Shown piece by piece: positions 1 to 10,877 of a stretch of DNA of 64,000 bases; the first letter of the stretch is position 1, and every line of letters begins with the position of its first letter. A model generated the notes under the pieces. The model was not told the DNA's origin. It searched no databases and worked only from the letters and a program-made list of their open reading frames with translations. This stretch comes from Macrophomina tecta (Eukaryota; Ascomycota; Dothideomycetes; Botryosphaeriales; Botryosphaeriaceae), in assembly GCA_024180945.1 (NCBI GenBank), contig JAKSGN010000007.1:2728001-2792000 (forward strand), written 5' to 3'. The position numbers and the translations under genes are program-made.

Positions 1-836
1 ACGCAGCAGTATCTTCTCATCGGGCGTCAAGTACTTGGCCAATTCGGGACTGTCTGCAAGGCAGAAGTACGCGATTATGGCGAGCAGCATGGTCGGTATG
101 CCCTCGATGATCAGGATCCAGCGCCATCCTCGGTGCCCCAGGATCCCGTCCATATGACTGCAGGGCCTGTGTCAGCTTTACCGGTGCACACGGCTGGTGG
201 GACAAGGTTTTACCCAATGGCGTAAGCAAGCAACCCTCCGAAAGCTCCAGCGATGGGACTGCTCATGATGAACAGCGATACGCGCAAGGCAATCTCACTC
301 TTGGTGTAAAAGTCGGAAAGGTAGAGCAGCACGCCCGGGACGAGTCCGCCTTCGAACAGGCCCAGAAATAGCCGGCAGACCACCAGACCGGCAAAGTTTT
401 GCACGAAACCGGTGAGCATGGCAACGAGGCCCCACATGAAGGTGATGAAGGCGATCCATCTCGACGGGCCGATCCGCTTGATCAGCAGGTTGGACGGAAT
501 CTCCACGGTGACGTACGTGACGAAGAGGATCGACAGGGCGATGGAGAATTGCATGCTGCTGAGCCCGAGGTCCTCCTCGAGGCCGTACAGCCTCGCGTTC
601 CCTGCAGACGTAAGACTGCGGCGTCCTCAGGCCACGCCAATGGGACGACGATGCGTACCAATATTCACCCGGTCCAGGAAGCTGAACATGTACAACGGCG
701 TCATGACAGGCAACACCCTCCAATCTACCTTCCAGAGCAGCCTCTTCTCGGCCTGGGGGTCTAGCTCAGAGTAATCCGGCCGTGACTCCGTGAGGACTTC
801 GACCTTTGAGTCGTCGATGAGGCTTGGTTCTGACAT
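1..836 (-). CDS. MFS transporter, anion:cation symporter (Dal5/Tna1-like), 3' end cut by window
   Basis: Plasma-membrane permease of the major facilitator ACS family, which takes up organic anions such as allantoate, nicotinate or other carboxylates. The start is the ATG at 836; the upstream TTG in frame is not a likely start. Exons are 659-836, 214-601 and 1-157, with introns at 602-658 and 158-213 that restore a continuous protein. About 241 residues are present. A charged cytoplasmic N-terminus is followed by TM1 ending in FLDRVNIGNAR, the signature of this family, then TM2-TM5 including the motif-A-like loop KRIGPSRW and the segment GLFEGGLVPG. The C-terminal half lies outside the window. 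The substrate cannot be told from this part. Confidence 0.9.
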
Positions 837-3534
837 GGCGGGCAAAAGACAGGAACATCGAACAAACTACGACGATGGAGAGGATATGTGTGAGAGAACG
901 CAGTTTATGAGGGAACTCTCAGTTCTTATGCGGAGAGCTGAGCAAGAGGGGTGCACAGACTCAGGGGCCATGCCACCCTGTACACGCGAAGTCTTAGTTT
1001 CGCACAACGTGTCTTGGTCCTACTGCGGGGGGATGCCAGGCTCGGTCATCTTGGAAGGTGAAGCCTTTTACTTAGGTTTGTGGATGCCAAACGGGGAGAT
1101 GAATCGTATCACCGACACTATTCTCAGCCCTCGTGGCCATTCGTGGGACGCCGACATCAGCAGGACCAAGCTTTGGCTGGCATTGCTTGGCTGCCATCGT
1201 CATGAAAGCGAGACCTCGGAAGCGAGGGCTGTCTGAGCGGGAAATGATCACTAACACCATGGCAGGTGGTAAGAAAGTAAGGGATATTGCGGGAAGTCAA
1301 GCGTCCATGTGTTGGTAGGCGCGCGGGCGGCCGCAACAGGGTGTCGGCAGTTTCTGCCGGAAGATCATAATGGTCAGTTGGTAAGTTAATTAGCTGCAGC
1401 CTTGGCCCGTGTTCGGCGAGAATATCATACTTTGGGGTTGACTCGCGTGGCAAAGAACAAATGCGCCGCGGTGTCTGGCCTTCGCCAGCGGCCTAACGCA
1501 TTGGACAGACATCGTCTGATTCAACAAGCTTCTCATCAAGCGACGCCATGATCGACGAAGAGTCCGAGGTTGACTGAAGGTTATAACGGCGGGTGTGGCG
1601 CGAAGAACCGCACTTTCGCCAATAAATGCTCCGAGTGAGCTACTCCCCGGCACACACAAACGGTTGGCTTGTAAGAAGCATTGCGAGGTGGAACAAGAGG
1701 CGGACGAGAAAGTTTCATTGGCCAAGTGACGTGACCATGCACGATCTGGAATCGAAACTGTCAAAATAAGAAGGCAGAACAAAGACTGGGCAATCCCGCG
1801 GCCTTCCGAGGACGATCCTGCAGTCAAGCCAGGGCGTGGGGCCAAGCAAATTCACCCCATCTGGTAAGTGGAGAGGAAGTTGCTTTCTTTCCTGAACCTT
1901 GTTCTCCTTTCGGCTACGGAAGTGCATCTTGCGTACAGCTATGGCGCTGCCAGTAGCCTCACTTTATCCGAGTTGCGGTAGGCTTAAGCGCGTTCATGTG
2001 CTCACAACCTCACCGAATAGGTTGCTCCTCAACAGTTCCCTGTAAGACCTGCTGTGATTCTCCTTAATTATACTGCACATCAGCTGATATTCGCAAGCTA
2101 ACCCACTGAGTTGTTTGCGGCCCCGAGATATGGCGTTTGGCAGTCAATAAATTATCTTTATTGCAATCAATGACATCCTATCATGGATCTGCAGCTGCGT
2201 CTCAAAAGACCTGGATAAGCGCATAAGGATCCTTGTTCGCTGTGAAACGTGTTCCCTACTGGGTACGTCTCAATAACCCCGTAAATGCCGGCGGTGCATC
2301 TCGAAGTATAAGAGCGCGGCATTCAACAATCATATTACGCACCTTGTTCTCGGGCTTCAGGCTGACAATCTGCGACACGGTACGCGGTCTCGGTACCAAC
2401 ACGCCCGTCTGACAGTGCTGCAAGCTGCAAGAAGGCTTCGGCCTTTTTTCTTTTCTTTTTTTTTTTCTCCCTGCTTCTGAACCATGCTCGTCAATCAGCT
2501 CAAGGCTGTTCCCGCGGCACAGGCTTCTGTTCGCGACGAGGCATACAACGCTCCTGTCGGACACCTAACACGCCGGGAAGAAGACTGATACCTGTGTATA
2601 CTTCAACTGTATACATTCCCTTTGGTAACAGAACCGCCATTTGCCGGGACCAGCCGCTTTCGCCTTTGAAAGGACTAGGCGCTCCGCAAAAGCTTCCCGT
2701 TCGCGCAGTCTTTTCCCTTTCCTTCCATTGTGCAAACCCACTGACTCCAGCGACCCTCTCGGTACCCTTCGGAGCTCAGGACATGCTTTCTCGGTATGCA
2801 AATGTCTCCAATTCGCCGACGTCCTGCGCGCCGCTGTATACGCACTACCCGCCGTAACAGATGACGCGCCGCTTCCCGAATCTCAAAAAAAAGAAAAAAA
2901 AAAAAAAAAAAAACTTACTGCGGCCGAAATCAGGCGATAATCGGCATATTTACCCTCCGCCTCCTCCTCCGCCTCCGCCTCCTACATTACTCCGTTGCCT
3001 TGGTGGAGGTGATATCTTTGTCGCTTCTCTTTTTCTCAATGCCGATGTGCATCGGCCTAATCCACCCTCATTGCTACCCGGCTCTTGTCGCCTATTAACC
3101 TCTCGGGATACAAGAGCCGCATCAAAACCAAGCACTTGACCTTTTAACACCTGACAGTGGATAAATTGGAAATTAGGAAGTAGGCGGGAAGCTTAGCTCT
3201 CTTGCGTAACCAAGTTCTCCCTACCTTCATTCGTGCTCTATTTGTACATTCTTGCTTTCTACCTCTTAGCGCTGGAATGGTTTGCATGTACGACGGAATG
3301 AATCGGTCGCTACAGGCGGCCAGGTAGCAATTTATGATCAGCCTCTAGAGAAAAAGCTGAGGCGATGTACAGAACGCGTACTATTCTTTTGCGGTGTCCA
3401 GAGGTAGAATTATGTTCTATACAATTATTACCAGTCGAAGACTAACAAGTCAGTGATCCCACCACCCAGCCAAGCGATGATGCGAGTGGCGTCGGCTTCC
3501 GAAATTTGCTGTCCCTGAGCGATGCATCTGCCAC
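837..3534. other. Intergenic, no supported gene
   Basis: Short ORFs on both strands lack family resemblance, splice logic or coding composition. The stretch has a T-rich run at about 2443-2468, an A-rich run at 2885-2913 and a CTC/CGC trinucleotide run at 2953-2983. These are ordinary low-complexity tracts. Confidence 0.6.
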
Positions 3535-5561
3535 TTAAACCTCCCTTGACACAGCGTACTTGCTCTTCTGCCGCACGAGATGGCCCCACCTGTACAACAG
3601 ATACGGAATAGGCGTCATCAGCGCGGCGATGCAAGCCAGGATGGTCAAGGTGTAATGCACGCCCATATTCTCATAGAAGGGTATGCCCACCACCGTCATG
3701 CCGCCCGCAGCGAAGTACCGCACGAGCGTGACGAAGGTAAGCGCCGACGCGGCATACATCTCGTAGGAGTCAATGATGTACATGTACGCGGACAGGAAGA
3801 TGCCAATGATGCCGAAGCCGAAGACGGCAGAGGCAACGATGGGCGACCAGATGCTGATGGAGGGATCCGCCGTCCAGCCCATCCAGAACAGGCCGACAGG
3901 GATAGCGGGCGCGGCGCCGAGCATAGCGTACCATAGGCGGATCTCCGGGTTGAAAAGGGCTTCGCCTTTGGCATGGGCGCGGGCTAGCTCATTGACGGTG
4001 AGGCGGTAGATGATGGGGACGAGGAAGACGATCATGGCGATGCCGATGAACATGGCGGTGAAGATGATGTTGGTGAGGCCTTGGGAGATGCCGTAGGTGT
4101 CCTGAAAGATGTAGACGTAGCCATCGAGGAAGGTGAACAGAACGATGTAGATGACGGTGAGATAGAGGGTCATCAACATAATGATGGGCTCAGTCATCAT
4201 CAGAAAGGGTCTCGTCATGGCGACCTGCAGGCGGCTGAATAGCGTTGACTCGACGATCTCGTGTTGAGACTGGAAGCGACGATCTCCAGTGACCTTGCGG
4301 AGTTGCTTGGCTTTCCAGCTCAGGAGAAGTGGTGCATAAGTCTGGGGCATGCAGAAGAACAGCATGGTGAGCACCAGCCCCGACGTGATCAACATGATCC
4401 ACTCGCTCCACCGCCAGCTGATTAGAGGGGAGGGACCGATGTAGGCACCAATGACCGGACCCAGTACTGGGCCACCAAAGGCAGCAATGGCGAAAAGAGG
4501 GAAGCCCCAAGTTTTCTCAAGACCGTTGTACATGTCGGATACTGAGCCTCCAGCGCATGTCAGAGGGGTCGATGCGGAGCAGCCCGCCAAAAAGCGAAAG
4601 ACAATCTGAGCGCCGAAATTGGGAGCAAGAGCAGCAGCCATAATCCAAATGCTATAGATCACGAGAGAGCCCATGTAGACAGCATTGCGCCCGAAAGTTT
4701 CCGAGAATGGCCCCGCCACGAGAGCGCCACAACCGAAGCCAATAAGGAACATGCCTGTAGATTGGTTAGCGAAACCGCCCAAAAGCACATGCGCGCTCCC
4801 CAAGGCCGGCTCGCAAAGTACTGCAACAAAGAAGTGGGTATTAGAGGAAGTTAGAAGCTTCCACTCAGACGTGATTTATTCAGTCACCGACCTGCGACGA
4901 ATCAGTGCCGAGTTGCGCTTCAAGCACCAATCACTTCCAGATCTTGTCGCAGCACTCGCGAAGCCGACCACGTACCTGTCGCCAGAGTTTCCGCGACCTC
5001 GCTGACACCAAATGTGGCGGCAGCCTGAGGCACGACAGCGGCGTCGATCGATGAAGCGGCGCAAACGGCGAATGCAATAGCAGCGATTTGGAGAGTGACG
5101 CCGACTCGCTTCAGGATGCTCCAGTTTCGGGGGTTGAGAGGGTCGGATTCGCCTTCCCATCCGACAACAAAAACTTGCTCTCCTTTGCCCTCATGGGTGA
5201 GGCGATCGCGAGCATGGATGCCGGTCAGGGTATAACCAAGAGCAGCTCTGGCGGTGTATTGCGTTCGCTGGGTGGCTTGCGTGTGGACGCGGTCGATGGC
5301 GGCGGGCTCAATCTCCTGAGAGGTGGATGAGTTACTGGACGACGTGGAAGCAGAGTCGTGGGCACGACCAGGTGAGAAAGTTTCCTCCGCCTCCTTCCCT
5401 TCCTTTTCCTCCTCCTTGTCCTCCTTCACGCTCTGGTCAAGCGAGGGACGAGACTGGTCGGGACGAGGAGGCATGGCAAGCAAGTTTGCCTTTTCCAGGT
5501 CGCGCTGGATCTGAGCCTGGGCAGCTAGGCCGATGCGTCTGTACTGGAGCGCGGACTGCAT
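3535..5561 (-). CDS. MFS multidrug/polyamine exporter, DHA1 family
   Basis: Twelve-TM proton antiporter of the DHA1 (Tpo/Flu-type) family. The preferred model has exons 4976-5561 and 3535-4754 joined by a 221-bp intron (4755-4975), giving 601 residues and the usual TM1-TM2 junction ETLATGMFLIGFGCGAL. The N-terminal ~150 residues are polar, with Glu/Lys and Ser runs. Motif A is seen as GPFSETFGRNAVYMGSL and motif C as GPVLGPVIGAYIG. A second acceptor at 4821 gives an in-frame form with 22 extra residues. The start is the first ATG (5561). Neighbours are two other transporters with no enzyme beside them, so the substrate is open. Confidence 0.88.
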
Positions 5562-6682
5562 CTTGCGGACTTGGGCGAGTTCAAGGATTCTGGCAAAGAG
5601 CCGGCAATGGAGACACCTGGGGGCGGAGAGGGAGACCCAAAATTCAAATAGTCAGCGTTTGCTCGGAGCATGGGCCATTGATACACAGCAGCTATTGAAT
5701 ATTTCTAAGCGGTGACGTTGAAGACCGAGAAATTGCCGCGATAGGCATTCAAAAGTTGACTGGCGTCCCCGTTTGCGATCCACCGCGGTCCACTGGGACG
5801 TCGAGCCGTTGGTCTAGCCGGTAGTTGGAGTGCATGGATAACAGCTGGATCGGGACCTCGTCAAGGGGGACCCAGTGAGCGTGGTGCGTCAGCACACGGT
5901 GCAGGATGCGAGGCAAGATCAAGGGTGGTGGAGAGGAAAAGGTACGAGGCTTGCAGCGGGGCAGAAGCGGCCACGACTTTGCTTGGCCCCGCCACCGCTG
6001 CTCTCAAAAACGCCTTCTTTGACACCAGCTCGTCTCCACCCATGATGACTCTCCCGACTTGGTGGCACAGACCCGCTCCATGCCCTCGTCCCTGGTCGAT
6101 CGTCAACCGCCCCATGCCACACCTGCTGTCAACGGAGCACCACCTTCCGCGTGGCCTGACTGTTCCCATCCCAAGGAACTCGCCCGACCTCTGCCCCCCC
6201 GGGTTCACCGCGCTCGGAACCTGCGCTCGGCTTTTGTTTCAGTCCTGATGTTGGCGACGGATATATGCGGCTATCTTTCCTTCCTCCACTCTGGCTGCAC
6301 GCCCAGCGCTCTGGGATGTGCGGCTGGCCGCCTATCTTGCTTCGACTCGGCCCCCATTTGCCGGCTTCCGCATACTACAGCTGGATAGCTCCGGTCTTCA
6401 ATTTGAGTGCTCGCGTTGTCTGGCGACCGAAGGTCAATCGTCAATGGGACAGACTTTGGCACGTCTCGTGGCCCTCCGGACACGAGAAAATCACTGCGCA
6501 AAGCCCGATGCGGGAAGTCGCCCGCAACTTCAAACGTCGCCAGCAGAAGAAGCAAAGAAGAAATGCGAACGAAGGAGCGGTCCAACACTGTCATTCGGTG
6601 CCGGCACGCCAGCATGCTTCCGCCAAACTTTCTCCATCATCGAGAGTGGTCTGTGCATGTGTGAGCAGTCACATTTGCGACT
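5562..6682. other. Intergenic, no supported gene
   Basis: This is the shared flank between the start of the DHA1 exporter and the 3' end of the malate-transporter gene. Overlapping ORFs in several frames (5861-6800) look non-coding. Confidence 0.55.
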
Positions 6683-8025
6683 CTAGTTCCTACGCTGTTT
6701 CGCGAATTCCTCGTCCGCTGGACGTGCTTGCATATCCTCCACGTCTTCGTCTTCTGGCCACAGCACCTTCCTGCTCCATGCTCCCTTGATGTTTGCTGCC
6801 GCCACGACCAGCCACCCAATAACCAGTAGTATCGTCATGGCGCTCGTCACGCCCTTGATCCCATCGCTCTGCAACACATTCCCGATCTGGATAGCCGCGA
6901 TCGTCAGCCCGACCTGCGGGAAGATGAAACTCCAGTAGACCAGCGAAAACTCCATCTTCTTCCATCCATAGATGACCGAGACACTGGTCAGCGCGAAGAA
7001 CCAGAATCCCAGAAACCACAGGAATATCCCCGCTGGAACTCCAACAGCTTTCCAGACGTCGCCTGTCGGCACGCTGCCCCCGATGCTCAGGTAGTCCACC
7101 GGAATGACTTGCGGCGCGTCGTTCCCCAGCGCAACAAGCATGTTGGACGTATATGCAGCTGGCCCTACCGCCAGATACATCGCCGGCCGTTCTTTCTCTG
7201 ACGGAATCTCACCGTTGATCAACCGGATGAAATAGATCGTGTACATGATGAACGAAATGCTCCATCCAAGCCCTTGGAAAGTGATGCCTCCAATCATCAT
7301 CGGCAAGCCTCTATCTTGCGGCTGCGAGTGCTCCAAAACTGCCGCCAGCGGACCGAGCACCAGGAACGGATAAGCTGGGAGCAGCCACGCGGGCATGGCC
7401 TCCGCAACCGGAAGACATTCCTCGTCGAAGATGACGTGGTATTGGAAAACCACAACAAGAATAGCACAACCTGCGTATATCCAGAAGAGTATCTCAAGAG
7501 TCCGTACCAACCAAGGACCGCACACTGGGACGGCATAGAGTTCTATGCTGTAGATAATGAATGCGATCGATACCCTGGATGTCGATGCGTCAACAATGCA
7601 GTTTGACCGAAAAGCCACAGAAGAGGACCTACCAGAACGTCCCGAAGAAGAATGACTCTCGTGGATGATGCAGGGACAGTCCCAGTGTACCCGGATTCAT
7701 GATGAAGCGCGCGGTGATGCAAGTGCTGAAGGCCACAAAGAGCACGAGATCCAGGATAAAGAAGATCTTGCCTATGGTCAACAAGCCATCAAACTTGAAG
7801 GGCTGTTGAGCCAGCAAAGTTGCCATGGCACCAGTGGCCATAGTGCATTCAAACCACGACTGTACTCTTTAGCCTGAGATCCTTCGAAGACACAGGCTTC
7901 AGCCTTACCCAGGTAAAGTGAGAAATCCGCTCCTTCCATGTCACCTCCTTTGGGTCGCGATGTTGCGGTTTTTTTCCATTAGATTGATTGCGTCGCGAGG
8001 ACTCGGCTCTGTCGCGCTCATCCAT
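6683..8025 (-). CDS. mae1: C4-dicarboxylate / malic acid transporter, TDT family (Mae1-like)
   Basis: Plasma-membrane carrier of the tellurite-resistance/dicarboxylate transporter family; the Schizosaccharomyces Mae1 protein imports malate and other C4 acids. Three exons (7909-8025, 7633-7859, 6683-7574; introns of 49 and 58 bp) give 411 residues, close to the usual length. The N-terminal exon was found by splicing: it ends RISHFTW and joins SWFECTMATGAMATLLAQ, which closely matches the first TM of the family. About ten TM segments follow, with FQGLGWSISF and PAMYLAVGPAAYTSNMLVAL as conserved stretches. The tail is charged and cytoplasmic. SSU1-type sulfite pumps are in the same superfamily, but the N-terminal match favours malate transport. 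Confidence 0.93.
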
Positions 8026-10415
8026 GTTCGGCCTTGCTGGAACGATGATATTGCGGAAAGTTGCAGGTGTACGTTCCGCACAATGCGTAAGGTGAGCGCC
8101 GAGAGCAGCTATGCTTTTTGTGGCACTCTTAACGTGCGTTGCTTATTGTCCTTAATACGTCACCAAGACGCTGGCTGCGAACGCCAAGGTAGCGCCAAGC
8201 TAGAGTAATGCGCCTTACGCGACCGTGTCAACCGACTTCAGGATACCTGTTGCCTCGAGATCCTCGGGAGATTCGGTTGACATGGCCATCGGAGATTCAA
8301 ATTGCCATCTCGAAGGGAACGAATGGCGGGAGAGGCATTTTATTACGTCATCTTGAAATTATCCCGATAAGATAGTCCCAGCAAAGGGGCTCACAATCGG
8401 AATAGTTGTCCTCGCTCAAGCCTTTTGCACTAGAGCTTGCACATGAGGACATGGGTCTCTTGGCGTCTCCTCGTTTGGCATTTCTATGATGCGGATCCTA
8501 TGAATGCAAGCTCTCTGCCGCCACCCAGTACGACACAAGCGTGAAGACAGCTCGGCTGGTAGGCCGTTTGGACGAGAATGATCGCCGGCAGGGATTGGCG
8601 CGGGAATGGCGGCGGGATAACGCCATGAGCCTGGCTCGCTTGATTGGACTTAGCTTCCGCTGAGGGGGAAATACTCTCTTCTCTCTGTATATCTTCGAGG
8701 CGCGCTGCGAAAGGAGAGGACCGGTGATCAAACTGAAGCAGTTTGCTCCAGTTTATCTGTAATGTGTATTCGGTAGTCCAACAGGTTCGCAGCTGGTATT
8801 TCCCCATTTCCGTGTCGGAAACGGCTGAGATGGAGCTACCATTTTTTGTGACAGGACTTCTCTGCTCCTGGACTAATAGCCCCTGCGCTCTGCTCCGAAA
8901 AATCGGGCATTCATTCAAGATTCGCAGAGCTCAATCTGAACATGAATAAGCAGACTGTATCGTTTGGCTCGTTGGCAAGGTGACATGCGAATGAAAATAG
9001 GAGACGAAAAGGTAGTTCTGCATGTCATGTTTCCCTTCTTTTCACCATCATTTCGTCACTGCATTCACTTTGATTGGCAGATGTCGGACTCCACGACACT
9101 GAGAAAGAAAGGGCTATTAGTGGAACGGAGCTTCGTACGGACCAGCGGGGAACTGACAGAGCAAACCATTATCACGGAAGTAACCACAGCAAATCGAGAT
9201 CTCAACAGTAATGCGCACGGAGCGGACAGAAGCATGCCTTGTCTGTGCTCAATCTTTCACAGCCTCAACGCTCAGGTGCTTGATTTACGGTTATGAGCAG
9301 GAGCTACGGCGATCCCACTTCTGCACAGCTCCTCCCCATTGTTTCTACTTTCCAGCAGGGGTGGACGGGTAAATCTGTACTAGCGGCATAAGGCCTCCAG
9401 ACGTAAGATAGTCAAGGATCTGGTATCAGCGCTGATTCTGTTTCTGCGAGCCGCATTTAGAAGCGAAAATGAGCGGAATGAATGGGCTTTCGACTCTGCT
9501 TGGAATCTTCAAGCTCAGCTCCTGAATCTGCCCGGCCCAGAGGTATGCTGTGTTTGCTGCCAAAGGGGCGATGAGATCATTGCCTATCGGAAAATGTTGG
9601 AGAGCTCAGATCAGGCATTCGGCATCAAATGTTTCCTCCAAGGTTTCGAATGTGTTCTAGGAATTCATATGTAAGTGTTGTCATGTGAGTCCAATCAGGA
9701 TAGCCTCGGCGAGGCTTGTCCGCCGACATATTACACCAAAGGTCACTTTTTGATTCTACTACTCCACCCCCTAAATGACACTAAATTAGCCTTGGAACCT
9801 ACCTGCGTATGATAATAACGAAATAAAGCCACTAGTGAGGTCTTCATAGAGAACGTTTCTTTGCACGCGACTCCTTTGCTCTCACCACACAGCACACCAA
9901 GGATGCCCATCGTAACTTACAAAAGGGATATCACGCACGATTTCCGATCCGCTGAACGGTGCTACGATGCCAACGTCAGTCTGCAGTGGCAGGAAAGCCT
10001 TCCCAGCGCACTATAGGCATCCCGCTGATGGCGAGGTCCCACGCTCCGGGGTGTGTAATCCCTCTATGGACTGTGACACTGCCACTACCCAGCCTTTTCT
10101 TTCGTGTACCGAGGCTGTAGTCTTTGCGGATCACTGTTACCACCCGATACTGAAACGGCGAACGGCCAATCGAGGGCGATCTACTGGTGGGAAGCCTGCT
10201 ATGTGGATCTCGTGTACAACGAAACCACGCAGAGCATGTCTTCTTCAGCACTCACACCATGATACCAGGGGCCTGAACAACTGCATTGTACTTAAGGGTG
10301 GCAAGCCCCTGTCATTAGAGATCATCCATCCAATCGACAGACCAAACAACACAACAACAGACCGCTCCGAACTGCAACAATCGCTCGCCAGTAAAAAGAA
10401 CAACATCCAACCAAC
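8026..10415. other. Intergenic, no supported gene
   Basis: About 2.4 kb with scattered short ORFs (longest 8484-8918 minus) that show no recognisable domain. It serves as upstream DNA for the malate transporter and the NIS1-like gene. Confidence 0.55.
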
Positions 10416-10877
10416 ATGTTCTCCAAGCTTTCTCTCGCCACTGGCCTCCTCTTTGCCGCCGCCACCACCACCACGCCCCTCGCCTCCGCGTGGTCCTTCA
10501 CCAACAGCATCCACGCGCCCTCGACCGTCGCGTCCGGTCAGAGCTTGACCGTCACCGTCAGCAGCACGCGCGCACGCCGCAGCAGGTCGAGAGCATCGCC
10601 ATCGTTTTCGGTCTTACGCCGCTCGGCACCGAGCGCGCGGGAGTGCTACCTGGGTGCGCAGGACAACAACCTCTCCGCCGACGTCACCTTCGGCATGTAC
10701 GTGCCGACCAACTCCACCAAGGGCGACGCCGTACTGACCGCGTCGGTGCTGAGCTTGACGTCGGAGTATCATGCGCCGACCTTGGATTTCTTCAACGTGT
10801 CGGTTACGGTGGGGGATAGGGTGGATGTGTCGCAGCTGGCCACGGGAGAAGGCTACGAGCATGTTTTATGGGTTTAA
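10416..10877 (+). CDS. Small secreted protein, NIS1-like effector family, with disturbed reading frame
   Basis: The ORF from the ATG at 10416 encodes 153 residues. It begins with a signal peptide (hydrophobic core to about residue 25, cleavage near LASA) and the start of the mature domain (IHAPSTVASGQSLTVTVSS). It ends with a second part that fits the same family (GDAVLTASVLSLTSEYHAPT and FFNVSVTVGD). NIS1-family proteins are secreted fungal effectors of about 150 residues that act against plant immune kinases. Between roughly 10565 and 10640 this frame reads as an Arg/Ser-rich stretch unlike the family. The family-like hydrophobic segment (ESIAIVFGL) lies in another frame there. Paired compensating indels, sequencing error or true divergence could explain this. 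The ORF itself has no stop. Confidence 0.65.
   Translation: MFSKLSLATGLLFAAATTTTPLASAWSFTNSIHAPSTVASGQSLTVTVSSTRARRSRSRASPSFSVLRRSAPSARECYLGAQDNNLSADVTFGMYVPTNSTKGDAVLTASVLSLTSEYHAPTLDFFNVSVTVGDRVDVSQLATGEGYEHVLWV

Noticed and set aside
2953..2983. CTC/CGC trinucleotide run as a possible array
   Set aside because: Simple sequence without spacers; no CRISPR is expected in a nuclear fungal genome.
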